Below are positions 7,163 through 17,059 of a stretch of 64,000 nt of DNA, piece after piece. Source of the stretch: CAVXFB01 sp963760935 (GTDB lineage: Bacteria > Planctomycetota > Planctomycetia > Pirellulales > Thermoguttaceae); NCBI GenBank assembly GCA_963760935.1, contig CAVXFB010000006.1:248001-312000 (forward strand). Direction: 5' to 3'. A program made the position numbers and the translations under genes. Below the pieces are notes generated by a model. That model did not search any database, was not told the DNA's origin, and saw only the letters and a list, made by a program, of their open reading frames with translations. Each line of letters opens with the position of its first letter. The first letter of the stretch is position 1.

Positions 7163-9313
7163 CTACTTCATGCCCTGCTTGGGCAACGTCATTCCCAGGT
7201 TCTTCACCAGAAATGCCCATTCGTCGGTGATTTCCTCGATTCGCTTGGTGACCGGCTTTCCTTGCCCATGGCCGGATCGGCTGGAGATGCGGATCAGGAT
7301 TGGGGCGGGGCCAGCCTGCGCACGCTGCAAAGCGGCGGTGAACTTGAAGCTGTGGCCGGGCACAACGCGGTCGTCGGTGTCAGCCGTGGTCACCAACGTG
7401 GCCGGATAGCGAACGCCCGGCCTGATGTTCTGATAGGGTGAGTAGGCCAACAGCGCCTTGAACTCCGCCGGGTTGTCCGGCGAGCCATAGTCGTCGACCC
7501 ACAGCCGTCCTTCGGTGAATTTGTCGAACCGGAGCATGTCCATCACACCGACGGCTGGCAGGCACGCTCCGAACAGCTCGGGCCGCTGCGTCATCACGGC
7601 ACCGACCAACAGCCCGCCGTTACTGCCGCCTTGAATGGCCAGCCGGTCGGGTCGCGTGTACTTTTCGGCAATGAGCCATTCGGCAGCCGCGATGAAGTCG
7701 TCGAAGACGTTTTGCTTGTGAAGTTTCGTGCCCGCCTTGTGCCAGGCTTCGCCATACTCGCCACCGCCGCGTAGATTCGGCTGGGCGTAGACGCCGCCCA
7801 GTTCCATCCACGCCACCCGGCTTACGGCGAACATCGGCAACAGTGAAATATTGAATCCGCCGTAGCCGTACAGGAGCGTCGGGTTGGAGCCATCGAGCTT
7901 GATGCCCTTCTTATAGGCAATGAACATCGGCACCCGAGTGCCGTCCTTGCTGTGGTAGAAGACCTGCTTCACTTCGAAGTCGTCGGGGTTGAACTTCACA
8001 TCCGAGCGGCGCATCAGCCGGCTCTTGCCGGTCGTCATGTCGTAATGGTAGATGCTCGGCGGCGTGGCGATGCTCGAAAAGCTGTAGAACGTCTCGGTGT
8101 CGGTCTGCTTGCCGCCGAAGCCGGCCGCGGTGCCGATGCCCGGCAGCGCGATGTCGCGCAGGTAGTGGCCATCGATCGCAAAGACCTTCACTTGGCACAC
8201 GACGTCCTTGAGATAACTCGCGATGAACTGGTTATCGACCAAGGTCGCCTGCGTGAGCGTATCCTCGCTTTGCGGGATAATCTCGCGCCAATCGGCGGCC
8301 GCAGGATGATCCAGGTCGATAGCTATCACGCGTCGCCGCGGCGCGTCGGCGTCGGTCTTGAAGTAGAACACTCGGCCGTTGTTGCCGACGAACGTAAACT
8401 CATGATCGAACGTGCCGATCAGTTCGACGGGCATGGCGTACGGCTCGGTCAGGTCGCGAACCACAATGCGTTGGCGCTCGTCGGTGCCGCGCGAGATGGA
8501 GATGATCAGATACCGCCCGTCGTCCGAAACCGTAGCGTCGTATCGCCATTCGGGCTGGTCTGGCCGCCAATAGACCAACACGTCGTCCGACTGCGGCGTG
8601 CCGACGCGATGATAATAGAGTTGATTGCGGAAGTTGAGTGCCTGAAACTCGGCGCTCTGCGTCGGCTCCGGGAAGCGGCAGTAAAAGAATCCCTTGCTGT
8701 CCTTGGTCCATGCAGCGTTGGAGAACTTCGTCCATTTCAACTCGTCGCTAAGCACGCGGCGGCTTTCGATTTCCATGATCTGCCAGGTAGACCAATCCGA
8801 GCCGGCCTCGGATCGGGCGTAGGCCACGTATTTCCCGTCGTCGCTGAAACCCAGGCCCATCAGGGCCACGGTGCCGTCCTTCGACCATGTGTTCGGATCG
8901 AGCAGCACGCGCGGCTCGCCGTCCAGGGTATGCATCACATAGAGCACCGCCTGATTCTGTAGGCCGTCATTCTTGAGATAGTAGTACCGGCCGCCCTCTT
9001 TCATGGGCGAGGAATACTGCGCGAAGTTCCAAATCTCGGTCAACCGCCGCCGAATGGCGTCGCGCTGCGGGATGGCGTCGAGATACGCGGCCGTCAGCTT
9101 GTTTTCCGCCGCCACCCAAGCGGCCACCTCCGGCGAGGTGCGAATATCGGCTTCGAGCCAGCGATACGGATCGGCGATCTTCACGCCATGATAAACGTCG
9201 AAGTGCTCTACACGCCGTGTTGGCGGATATGCGATTGGTTTCTCGTCGGCCAGCGCCGACGACCAGCCCACGAGAGCCAGCGTAGCTGTAAACGCGATTA
9301 GATTACGTGACAT
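7163..9313 (-). CDS. Prolyl oligopeptidase (S9A), exported
   Basis: Serine peptidase that cleaves short peptides after proline. The N-terminal signal MSRNLIAFTATLALVGWSSA implies export. A seven-bladed propeller region (about residues 60-430) precedes the alpha/beta-hydrolase domain with nucleophile GGSNGG, Asp in TADTDDRV and His in SRSGHGQGKP. 716 aa, the normal family length, frame intact. The start is placed at 9313 because the signal peptide begins there; 11 upstream in-frame residues look non-native. Followed by a palindromic repeat. A nutritional role in peptide breakdown is likely. Confidence 0.9.
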   Translation of the reverse strand: MSRNLIAFTATLALVGWSSALADEKPIAYPPTRRVEHFDVYHGVKIADPYRWLEADIRTSPEVAAWVAAENKLTAAYLDAIPQRDAIRRRLTEIWNFAQYSSPMKEGGRYYYLKNDGLQNQAVLYVMHTLDGEPRVLLDPNTWSKDGTVALMGLGFSDDGKYVAYARSEAGSDWSTWQIMEIESRRVLSDELKWTKFSNAAWTKDSKGFFYCRFPEPTQSAEFQALNFRNQLYYHRVGTPQSDDVLVYWRPDQPEWRYDATVSDDGRYLIISISRGTDERQRIVVRDLTEPYAMPVELIGTFDHEFTFVGNNGRVFYFKTDADAPRRRVIAIDLDHPAAADWREIIPQSEDTLTQATLVDNQFIASYLKDVVCQVKVFAIDGHYLRDIALPGIGTAAGFGGKQTDTETFYSFSSIATPPSIYHYDMTTGKSRLMRRSDVKFNPDDFEVKQVFYHSKDGTRVPMFIAYKKGIKLDGSNPTLLYGYGGFNISLLPMFAVSRVAWMELGGVYAQPNLRGGGEYGEAWHKAGTKLHKQNVFDDFIAAAEWLIAEKYTRPDRLAIQGGSNGGLLVGAVMTQRPELFGACLPAVGVMDMLRFDKFTEGRLWVDDYGSPDNPAEFKALLAYSPYQNIRPGVRYPATLVTTADTDDRVVPGHSFKFTAALQRAQAGPAPILIRISSRSGHGQGKPVTKRIEEITDEWAFLVKNLGMTLPKQGMK

Positions 9314-9451
9314 GATGATGTTTGTTGGGGGATTAGCCGGGATCATTCATAAGTAGAGGGACCAACGTGCTTCCGCGTGCGTTTAAGGTGTTATGCAACA
9401 AGCGTCTTCGCGCAGACTCGGAGGCACGCACTGGTATCACAGGCTGCCTTT

Positions 9452-9944
9452 CAGTTCACGCTTAATTTTCCCACATCCAAGCCGGTTGTGGTAGAGCCCA
9501 CGGCCGATCAAGTTTCCAGCGATGCGGGGCTTCTGCCGTTCCGTCAACTCGACGAGCAGCTTGGCGTGACACGGCAGTTTGTCGAGGCCCTCAGCGATCG
9601 GCGGAATGTCGGCTACGTTCGGTCATTCCTTCCTGGAGATGACCCGCATGCGAGTGTACGGCATCCTTGCCGACTACGCCGACCAGAACGACTACGACGT
9701 CTTGCGGAGCGATCCGCTTTTCAAGCTGCTCGGCAATCGTTCCATCGCCGCCGCCGATTTGTCTAGCGCGTTTCAGTCGTCGGGCTTGGGCCTGGATAAG
9801 GAAGCTTGCGTTCTCAGCGTGGATGATGATCACAAGGAGCCCCGCGATTTCCCGAGCAAGACGGCCCTGTTACGAGTCCTGCTGAGGGCACTCAGCAAGA
9901 CCGTTCGCAGTAATGTGTTACGGAAGGTTTTCTTCTTTGTGTGA
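9452..9944 (+). pseudogene. IS1380-family transposase remnant
   Basis: The N-terminal IS1380 signature is present (KPVVVEPTADQVSSDAGL then LDEQLGVTRQFVEALSDRR), then a frameshift at about 9620, then HSFLEMTRMRVYGILADYAD and DYDVLRSDPLFKLLGNR. It then jumps to a C-terminal LLRALSKTVRSNVLRKVFFF. Most of the catalytic domain is missing, so this is a dead fragment with an internal deletion. Confidence 0.7.
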
Positions 9945-10205
9945 CGCAGGTTCCTAGTCCAGAATATGCCGCGCCTTCTTTCCTGTTTGCCAGAACTGTG
10001 TACTGGCCTTTGTGCCAGCGGATCGGCGACGGTGCTACAAGACCCAAAGATAGATGGGACATGCCTTTATGCAGTCTTCGCTGAGTCGTTCAATTCTAAT
10101 GGCGTCTCCGACAAGTCCCGACATTTGACAGTGCGGTAATGCCCAACTAGAGTTGAATAGAAATAGCACTAACATGTGTTTTGCCTGCCACCATGGGAGC
10201 GGTTC

Positions 10206-11885
10206 ATGTCTTTTCACCTACGCCGCATTGGTGTCTTTCTGCGGCCGTGTTCCCAAATCGAGAAACCCCGTCGTCGTTCAAGTTCGCGGCCATGCCATCG
10301 GCGTCTCGCCTGTGAGGTATTAGAATCGCGCCAGCTACTCACCATGACGGTAGGGCCTGCCAGTATTTCTGTGCAGGGCTTGGGCGGGGCGTCTATCGCC
10401 AATCACGACACTCCATCGCTAGTCGTCGGGACGCATTTTGGCGTGGCACTTCCTGATTCCGCCCCGATATCGCGGACCTTCACAGTCCGCGCGACACACG
10501 GTTTTGCGCGGGACGGATTGATATATTTTGGTACGCCCACCTTGCCGGACGGTTACACGATTACTGAGCCGCTCGATGCGACTATTCCGCTGGGCGGCAG
10601 CGACACATTTACGGTTCAATTAGATACTGCCACGGAGGGTACATTTGCCGGCAATATTAGCATCCCCTGGGACAACAGTCCGATGATTTGGTACGACGGG
10701 CCGTTCTCGGCGCCCGGCGACAGCCATATCGACTATTCCAATACCTTCAGTTTTGGCGTTGCGGGAACGGTGACGGCGCATATCGGTTCAACTGCTGGCT
10801 TGTTCGCACCGAAAACTTCGATCTTTTATGCCCGTGACACGAACGACAGTGGATGTGCGGATGCCACCTTTGCCTACGGCGCGGCCAGTGCCGGTTGGAA
10901 GCCGATTGCCGGCGATTGGAACGTGGACGGCCAAGGGACAATTGGGCTGTATGACCCCGCAAAGTCTATTTTCTATCTTCGCAACACCAACAATAGCGGA
11001 TATGCCGACATGGCGTTCGCCTACGGGCCGGCCGCTGGCGGCTGGTTGCCCATCGCCGGAGACTGGAATGGTGACGGCAGATCGACTATTGGCCTGTACA
11101 ACCCGAAGACTTCGACGTTCTATTTGCGGAACAGCAATGATGCGGGCTATGCCGACTTGACGTTTGCATATGGTCCCGCGAATGCCGGCTGGTTACCGAC
11201 CGCTGGGGACTGGAACGGCGATGGCTGCGATACCGTCGGACTATACGATCCGACAAAATCGGTCTTCTATTTGAGGAACACCAATGACGCCGGCTATGCG
11301 AGTGTGACGTTCGCATACGGTGCTGCCGGGAGCGGTTGGAAGCCCGTCGCGGGCGATTGGAATGCCGATGGCAAAGATACAATCGGCCTTTACGACTCCA
11401 CGCTTTCCCAGTTCTACCTGAAGAACCGCAACGAATCGGGCTATGCCGATGTGGCTTTCGTGTATGGTCCGGCGCACGGCGGCAGTTTGCCTATTGTCAG
11501 CAACTGGAACAGCCATCAATCGTTAATGGCGGCAGAGGGGATTCGTCGTTTGACGACCAGTACTGTGCAGCGATACGAAATGACGTTCACACAAGGCACG
11601 CTCGATCTTACCCGCTTGCCGTGGACAGTGCTTTCGGAGACAGTTGCCGGCCCGCAGCACATATCCATCGACACTCCTGCTGCCGGTCTCGGTTGGATCG
11701 CCGATTCGACGCCGTCGGTCGATGAATCATTTGCCGATTCGGACGACAGTCAAACGCTCGATTCCGTCGATGCTCAAACGGTCGATCAAATCGACCTGTT
11801 GACGATTGCCGAACACGAATCGGGGTACATTCTCGGTCTCGATTACTTGGTTGGTTCGGAGTTCGATGTTATGCTGGCATCGTAG
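10206..11885 (+). CDS. Secreted planctomycete protein with five propeller-like repeats and degenerate metallopeptidase tail
   Basis: N-terminus has the basic, then LESRQLL motif (about residues 36-48) of exported planctomycete proteins. Residues about 205-430 hold five repeats of about 47 aa, each with GDWNxDGxxTIGLYDPxxSxFYLRN and GYADxxFAYG; they resemble FG-GAP/VCBS calcium-binding propeller blades. The last 110 residues follow the layout of planctomycete matrixin-like domains (HISIDTPAAGLGWIADSTP...IDLLTIAEHESGYILGLDY). The zinc motif there reads HESGYILGLDY rather than HExxHxxGxxH, so two of three ligands are lost. Start ATG 10206. Probably a cell-surface or secreted adhesive protein. 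Confidence 0.7.
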   Translation: MSFHLRRIGVFLRPCSQIEKPRRRSSSRPCHRRLACEVLESRQLLTMTVGPASISVQGLGGASIANHDTPSLVVGTHFGVALPDSAPISRTFTVRATHGFARDGLIYFGTPTLPDGYTITEPLDATIPLGGSDTFTVQLDTATEGTFAGNISIPWDNSPMIWYDGPFSAPGDSHIDYSNTFSFGVAGTVTAHIGSTAGLFAPKTSIFYARDTNDSGCADATFAYGAASAGWKPIAGDWNVDGQGTIGLYDPAKSIFYLRNTNNSGYADMAFAYGPAAGGWLPIAGDWNGDGRSTIGLYNPKTSTFYLRNSNDAGYADLTFAYGPANAGWLPTAGDWNGDGCDTVGLYDPTKSVFYLRNTNDAGYASVTFAYGAAGSGWKPVAGDWNADGKDTIGLYDSTLSQFYLKNRNESGYADVAFVYGPAHGGSLPIVSNWNSHQSLMAAEGIRRLTTSTVQRYEMTFTQGTLDLTRLPWTVLSETVAGPQHISIDTPAAGLGWIADSTPSVDESFADSDDSQTLDSVDAQTVDQIDLLTIAEHESGYILGLDYLVGSEFDVMLAS

Positions 11886-12090
11886 GCAGCAGGGGCTCGT
11901 CGAAGTCCATTGGGCGATTATCCTACCGCCCCGTTTTGCCGGGCACAGGTTACAAAGGCGATACGTCCAACTGTCCCCGAGTCTACCCTACTAATTGGAC
12001 TTGTTTCCGTTTGTCCCTTATCGGGCCTTACGCCCTGCCCGTAGGCGGACGCGGCGACGCAGCGCGTTGCGAATGGCTTGTCAGATGCCA

Positions 12091-12329
12091 TCATGTTTCC
12101 AGCGAGCAAAAGCCGTACACGGTTTGCCAAGGCTGGTAATCCCTGGGCAGCATCCGCCACGCACATCCGCCTCGATTGATGTAGAAAATGGCGCTGACCA
12201 CTGCGCACATCGAGGTCCGGCGATCCCTTCCACCTGACGGACCTGGCGGAATAGAGGTCGAATCAGTCGCCAACGGTCGTCCGTCATATCACTGGGATAC
12301 CTCGGCGCTTCATGCCAAATATCGAACAT
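12091..12329 (-). pseudogene. IS5-family transposase N-terminal remnant
   Basis: On the minus strand two frames together give YPSDMTDDRWRLIRPLF and MCAVVSAIFYINRGGCAWRMLPRDYQPWQTVYG, the standard start of IS5/IS4-group transposases (DUF4096 region). A frameshift separates them and nothing of the catalytic DDE core follows. Dead fragment of about 75 residues. Confidence 0.7.
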
Positions 12330-12829
12330 GCGCCGTCCTCCTCACACAAATCCACGGATTCTGCCACATAGGAATGGCAAGTGCCAAGCGACGACCGACG
12401 ATGACAGCACTTCAAAAACACACTCGTAGGCCACTATCAACGGGTCTTTCGACGCCAGACACCGGCCGCAGTATGGGCGAGATTGGCCGTCCGGTCAGGG
12501 CGTTATATTTTGGCGCGAATTACTCCTATTACGATGGATGCCCCAGGCCCCGGAACTCATAGGAACTGTTCGCGGCGCATGTCATGATTTTTCTGGCAAA
12601 AAGCCCGACTTTTGGGTCGTGCCCGGCATACAGATTGCTGGAAATAGCGATTACAGGACGAAAGTTCGGCAAATAGGCAAGCGCAAAGACGAATAGGACT
12701 GGTAGGAAGACAGGGGGCTTGGTATATCTTATACGCGGTGCGTTTACAGGGATTCCCGCGTTTCCTGCTAATTATGTCAGCCGCTGGCGACGCAAAAGCC
12801 GCGCTGCTTGCCAACTCGCCACTCGGATC
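12330..12829. other. Gene-free stretch
   Basis: 500 bases with no supportable gene and no clear repeat. It holds the upstream region of the methyltransferase gene; no promoter could be assigned with confidence. Confidence 0.4.
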
Positions 12830-13582
12830 ATGATTTCCAAGGCCGACCACCGCCGTACGTCCCGTCCGCGAGGGCGATTCTCCTCGTCGGGCGAGCATCG
12901 CAAGCCGGTGCTAAACCGGATTCTCGAACACCGTCTGATTGGACGGGTCAGCTACGACGAATATCGGGCGAAAGTCCGTGACGTGTACGACGGTCCGCAG
13001 GGCGCGATGTTGGCCGCGTGCAGCATGATCTCGCTCCACACGGCCATGGGCGCCCGGCTGTTCCGCGAGCGGAAGTTCGAGTTGCACGGCCTCCGTCATA
13101 TTCTGGATGTTGGCAGCGGGGCAGGCCAACTCGCCAAGCATCTGATCCAGTTTGCCGATCCAGACGCGGAGATTACTTGTTCGGACCTTTCGCCCGAAAT
13201 GCTCCGCCGCGCCCGCAATCGTCTGAAGAGCGATCGGCCGCGATTCGTAGTGGCCGACTTAACTCGACTGCCGTTCGCCGACGGCTCGTTCGATTGCATT
13301 ACGTGTGGTTACGTGTTGGAGCATGTGCCCGACCCGCGCATGGGACTGGCCGAGCTGAGCCGCGTCATGTGCCCCGGCGCCCGCATGCTGTTGTTGGCGA
13401 CGGAAGACACATTTTCTGGCGCCTGGACGAGCCGCATGTGGTGCTGCCGCACCTACAACCGTCGCGAGTTGGCCAAGCTTTGCGAGAGCGCGGGTCTCCG
13501 CTGGCACCGCGAACTTTGGTTCACCCGCATGCACAAGGCCTTTCGTGCCGGTGGCATCTGCGTGGAATTGGTGAAGGGGTGA
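12830..13582 (+). CDS. Class I SAM-dependent methyltransferase
   Basis: Motif I is ILDVGSGAGQLAKHL (about residues 94-108), followed by CSDLSPEMLRRAR (motif II) and VADLTRLPFADGSFDCITCGYVLEHV (post-II/motif IV). This places it in the Methyltransf_11 type. 250 aa from ATG 12830; the ORF extends 37 codons upstream with poor-looking sequence, and no ribosome site decides between starts. Substrate unknown; the ubiquinone-methylase-like fold also serves many small molecules and lipids. Confidence 0.75.
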   Translation: MISKADHRRTSRPRGRFSSSGEHRKPVLNRILEHRLIGRVSYDEYRAKVRDVYDGPQGAMLAACSMISLHTAMGARLFRERKFELHGLRHILDVGSGAGQLAKHLIQFADPDAEITCSDLSPEMLRRARNRLKSDRPRFVVADLTRLPFADGSFDCITCGYVLEHVPDPRMGLAELSRVMCPGARMLLLATEDTFSGAWTSRMWCCRTYNRRELAKLCESAGLRWHRELWFTRMHKAFRAGGICVELVKG

Positions 13583-13714
13583 GCCGGGAGAGAAGAGAGC
13601 AAGCGATTTCGCGGAGAAATTGCTGCCGAGCGCTCACTCGCCCGTCGCAAGTGGCACTGACCGCTTCTTGACCAGCGGTCAGCAGGGATCGGAACTCTGC
13701 AAGGCGCCGATTCG

Positions 13715-15088
13715 ATGAAGTGGATCGCGGCTGTCATCCTGCTGTTGGCCGTTGCCTTATCCTTCGGGTTGAGCTTACCGGCGTACGCGATGTACGCGCT
13801 GCTGGGCGTGATGCTGGTGAGCCGCTGGCTGGCCCGGCATTGGATCCAGAGCATTTCGGCCGAGCGCGAATGCAACCGCTATTCGGTCAACGTCGGCGAC
13901 ACGGTGGCGGTGGTGATTACGCTTCGCAATTCAAGCTGGCTGCCGGTGGCTTGGGCGATGGTCGAGGATCTGTTGCCCCGCCGGGCGCTCATGTATCAGC
14001 CGCCAAGCCTTCAGGTCAAAGGCCGGCGCACTCAGTTGGCCATGCTTCGCGGTCGCGGTCGGCGAACGTTGTTCTATCAATTGCTGTGCAACCGGCGGGG
14101 CTATCACCAGATCGGCCCGCTGGTGGTCGAAACGGGCGATCTATTCGGACTTCACCGGCGGTATCGCGTCGTTACCTCGCCCCATTTTCTGTTGGTGTAT
14201 CCGCAAGTCATAGCGCTGGCCGGTTTTGATCTGGCCTCGCGGCGGCCCATCGGCGAGGTCCGTATCTCGCACCGGCTCTACGAAGACCCGACGCGGGTTG
14301 CCGGCGTGCGGCGCTACGAGGCAGGCGATCCGTTGAACCGCATTCACTGGCGGGCCACCGCGCGCACCGGACAGTTTCACAGCAAAGTCTATGAGCCTTC
14401 GTGCATCGTGGGCACCACGCTGGTGCTGGATTTTCATCAAGCGGTGTTCGAGCCTAGCCACGAGCCCTATCGCTCGGAGCTTGCGGTAACCACAGCGGCC
14501 TCGCTGGCCAACGCGGTGTATGAGATGGATCAGCAGATCGGACTGGTTACGAACGGTCGCGACGCTGTGGACCGGATTCGCCAGGAAGGCTGGGAGGAAA
14601 AAGGGGACAGTCCCCATTTGTGCAAAGCACCCTCCGGGCCGTTCCGGCAAATGGGGACTGTCCCCTTTTTCCGGTCGCGCAAGGCCGCGCGGCGAGCGGC
14701 CGGCATGCGCGAGACGAGCGATCGGCTTCAGCCGGTGGTTGTTGAAACGCGCCGGGGAGCCGAGCAACTCTTGCGGATATTGGAGACGCTCGCGCGGGTT
14801 GAATTGACCGATGGCCTGACGTTTGCCCAGTTGCTCGCGGAGACGGCAGCCCGTATCCCGCGCGACGCCACCGTGGTGGCGTTGTTGGCCTCGCCGAGTG
14901 TCGAAACGGTCGTGGCCCTAGGCGAACTGCGTCGCAAGGGGCTGGCCGTTACGGCGATCCTGAATCTCTACGACGACGGAGATTTTGAGCGGGCCTGGGC
15001 ACAACTGGCTGCCCAAGGGATCGACGCCCGGCACTTGAAGAGCGTCGAGATGTTACCGAGTTTGTGCGAGGAGTTTGTCTTGCGGTAG
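13715..15088 (+). CDS. DUF58 membrane protein with in-frame palindromic insertion
   Basis: Two N-terminal membrane segments (residues about 3-40) precede the DUF58 core, recognisable by RRYEAGDPLNRIHWRATART near residues 207-226. DUF58 proteins usually work with a MoxR ATPase and DUF4129/transglutaminase partners in envelope functions; here DUF4129 follows but no MoxR is in the window. Residues about 295-320 (EKGDSPHLCKAPSGPFRQ...) come from the palindromic element at 14596-14672, which sits in frame. After the insertion the normal C-terminal von-Willebrand-like region resumes. 457 aa. Confidence 0.8.
   Translation: MKWIAAVILLLAVALSFGLSLPAYAMYALLGVMLVSRWLARHWIQSISAERECNRYSVNVGDTVAVVITLRNSSWLPVAWAMVEDLLPRRALMYQPPSLQVKGRRTQLAMLRGRGRRTLFYQLLCNRRGYHQIGPLVVETGDLFGLHRRYRVVTSPHFLLVYPQVIALAGFDLASRRPIGEVRISHRLYEDPTRVAGVRRYEAGDPLNRIHWRATARTGQFHSKVYEPSCIVGTTLVLDFHQAVFEPSHEPYRSELAVTTAASLANAVYEMDQQIGLVTNGRDAVDRIRQEGWEEKGDSPHLCKAPSGPFRQMGTVPFFRSRKAARRAAGMRETSDRLQPVVVETRRGAEQLLRILETLARVELTDGLTFAQLLAETAARIPRDATVVALLASPSVETVVALGELRRKGLAVTAILNLYDDGDFERAWAQLAAQGIDARHLKSVEMLPSLCEEFVLR
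14596..14672 (+). repeat. Intragenic palindromic element, copy A
   Basis: Perfect 25-base inverted arms at 14596-14620 and 14648-14672 around a 27-base loop (TGCAAAGCACCCTCCGGGCC...). Each arm contains GGGGACAGTCCCC or its complement, itself a palindrome. It is translated within the DUF58 protein as EKGDSPHLCKAPSGPFRQ.... There is no stop codon in any of its six frames. Confidence 0.9.
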
Positions 15089-15148
15089 TGTGTCGAGCGG
15101 CCGCCGGCCACTCAAGATCGGATAGAATGACGGGTGGGGATCGTAGCT

Positions 15149-17059
15149 ATGCGTCGCCGGCTCCACAAAACGCTGGTCGATTATCTGGTCATCGCGATCA
15201 GCCCCGCGCTGATCATGGCGTTGGTCGGGAGCCTCGTGTTCTTTCTGATCGAGGTCTTCTACCAAGGCGCATTTCAAGGGCGGCTGCGATATATCTTTGC
15301 GCTGTTCGTTATCGGTGCGGTGTTGATCGGTCGAATCTCGATCGAGGATGGCCGCGAGCGTGCGGCGTTGTTTGCTGTGCCGTTGGCGATCGCGATCTTG
15401 CTGGCCATCAATAAGTTTGTGCAGTTTCAGGGAGGGATGTTCGAGTCGTTCAGCTTCCTGATCAATTGTGGGCTCATCGGCATTATCTGGTGGTCAGCCG
15501 ACAAGCTGACGTGGGACTGCACGTTGATCGACGACAGCGAAGAGGACAGCGGCGAAGGATTGCTGCAATCCGTGGGGCTTGAACATGGAGATCGACTTTC
15601 GCCAGAGCAAATGGGCGGCGAACCGCCGAACCCTCATTCGTCTCTGGAGCCTGCCGACGGTTCATGGTGGGAGCGGTTCATCGAGCGACGGCGACGGCCG
15701 CATGCGCCGGGCGTTTGGGTCGTCTACTTTTCCCTCGCCGCCCTGCCGTTGTTCGGCATCGGGCAACTCTTCATTCCCGAGGGCAATCTCGGGGCACGAC
15801 AGTATGCTTTCGATCTGCTCTTCGTCTACACGGCCAGCGGGCTGGGCCTGCTGCTTTCGACCAGCTTTTTGGGCCTGCGCCGCTATCTGCGGCAACGCGG
15901 CGAAGAAATGCCGCTAGGGATGGTCGGGCTGTGGTTGACGATCGGCAGCGTCTTGATCGTCGGTGTGATGATGGCGGCGATGCTCCTGCCGCGGCCCAAC
16001 GCCGAGTACCCCGTTTCAGAACTCGGCTTTCGCATCGGTTCGCCCGATCAGAAGTCGTCGCGACACGGCACAGGCCGCGACGGCGTTAAGGACGACAAGC
16101 CATGGGCTCGTGGTGAGAAGGATGATCGTGCGGCGACCGCTTCCGTCTCGTCCGATAAGTCTGACAGCAAGACGTCTTCTAAGGACAAGGGGACATCCAA
16201 AGACGAAAAAGCGTCGGCCTCAAAGGATGGCAAGGACACATCAAAACAGGCCGACCACGATAATTCAGCGGAGCGCGGCGATCAGTCACGCGAAGGCAAG
16301 CCACGCGACGATCAGGAAGGGCGAGATGCGGTCGACAGGTCAGAGTCTGGCGATTGGCAGCAGTCAAGCGATGCTTCGGACACGAAGAACCAGGAGGCCG
16401 GCAAGGCGCAAGCGCCGGATGGCGCCGAGCGGCAGGCAGATTTCGGGCAAGGGTCGAGCGGTTCTCCGCCGCTACATGCCTTCGAGCCGCTGAAAGTTCC
16501 GCTCGATGCCGCCGCACTGCTGGTAGCCCTGGTGAAGTGGACGCTCTATGGCGTTCTCGGCTTGCTTGGCATCTGGTGGCTGTGGAAGAACAAGGACGCC
16601 ATACTTGCCGCCGTTGGCAATCTGGCTCAGTGGTTGGCCGATTTTTGGAATCGGCTGTTCGGCGGCGCCCGGCGCGAAGCAAGTCATGGCGGCGATGAAA
16701 CGCATGCGCCCGCACCGCCGCCACGACGGTTTGCCGATTTCACTGACCCGTTTGCGACCGGAGTGGCCGATCGCTATCCGCCCGAGGAGTTAGTGCGTTA
16801 CACGTTCGAGGCGATGGAAGCGTGGGCACGAGATCATGGCCGCCCTCGCCCATCCGAGCAAACGCCCCACGAGTTTGCGCGTTGCGTGGCCGCACACGCC
16901 GCGTGGCTGACCGACGATTCCGCGCGGCTTGCCGAGTTGTACTGTCAGGTAGCGTACGCGCGCGGCACGTTGCCTCGCAGCCGCCTTGCATGCCTATCCC
17001 GGTGTTGGCAGGGCATGATGAACGGGTGGGTCGAGCGTGGCGAGCCGCACCACGAGTGA
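15149..17059 (+). CDS. DUF4129 multi-pass membrane protein
   Basis: Several membrane segments at residues about 12-130, more at 195-275, and one at about 445-470. An acidic/lysine-rich linker of about 110 residues (SSDKSDSKTSSKDKG... type) lies before the last helix. The C-terminal 100 residues carry the DUF4129 pattern (YPPEELVRYTFEAMEAWARDHG..TPHEFARCVA..L..LYCQVAYARG). 636 aa. The ATG at 15149 has GGTGGGGA upstream; GTG 15134 is less likely. Lies 60 bases after the DUF58 gene and is probably co-transcribed. Its stop touches the stop of the convergent PEGA gene. Likely an envelope-associated partner of the DUF58 protein. Confidence 0.78.
   Translation: MRRRLHKTLVDYLVIAISPALIMALVGSLVFFLIEVFYQGAFQGRLRYIFALFVIGAVLIGRISIEDGRERAALFAVPLAIAILLAINKFVQFQGGMFESFSFLINCGLIGIIWWSADKLTWDCTLIDDSEEDSGEGLLQSVGLEHGDRLSPEQMGGEPPNPHSSLEPADGSWWERFIERRRRPHAPGVWVVYFSLAALPLFGIGQLFIPEGNLGARQYAFDLLFVYTASGLGLLLSTSFLGLRRYLRQRGEEMPLGMVGLWLTIGSVLIVGVMMAAMLLPRPNAEYPVSELGFRIGSPDQKSSRHGTGRDGVKDDKPWARGEKDDRAATASVSSDKSDSKTSSKDKGTSKDEKASASKDGKDTSKQADHDNSAERGDQSREGKPRDDQEGRDAVDRSESGDWQQSSDASDTKNQEAGKAQAPDGAERQADFGQGSSGSPPLHAFEPLKVPLDAAALLVALVKWTLYGVLGLLGIWWLWKNKDAILAAVGNLAQWLADFWNRLFGGARREASHGGDETHAPAPPPRRFADFTDPFATGVADRYPPEELVRYTFEAMEAWARDHGRPRPSEQTPHEFARCVAAHAAWLTDDSARLAELYCQVAYARGTLPRSRLACLSRCWQGMMNGWVERGEPHHE

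Noticed and set aside
15580..16700. Overlapping open readings on both strands within the DUF4129 gene
   Set aside because: Biased codon use in the low-complexity linker keeps other frames open; only the long frame has membrane helices and the DUF4129 tail.
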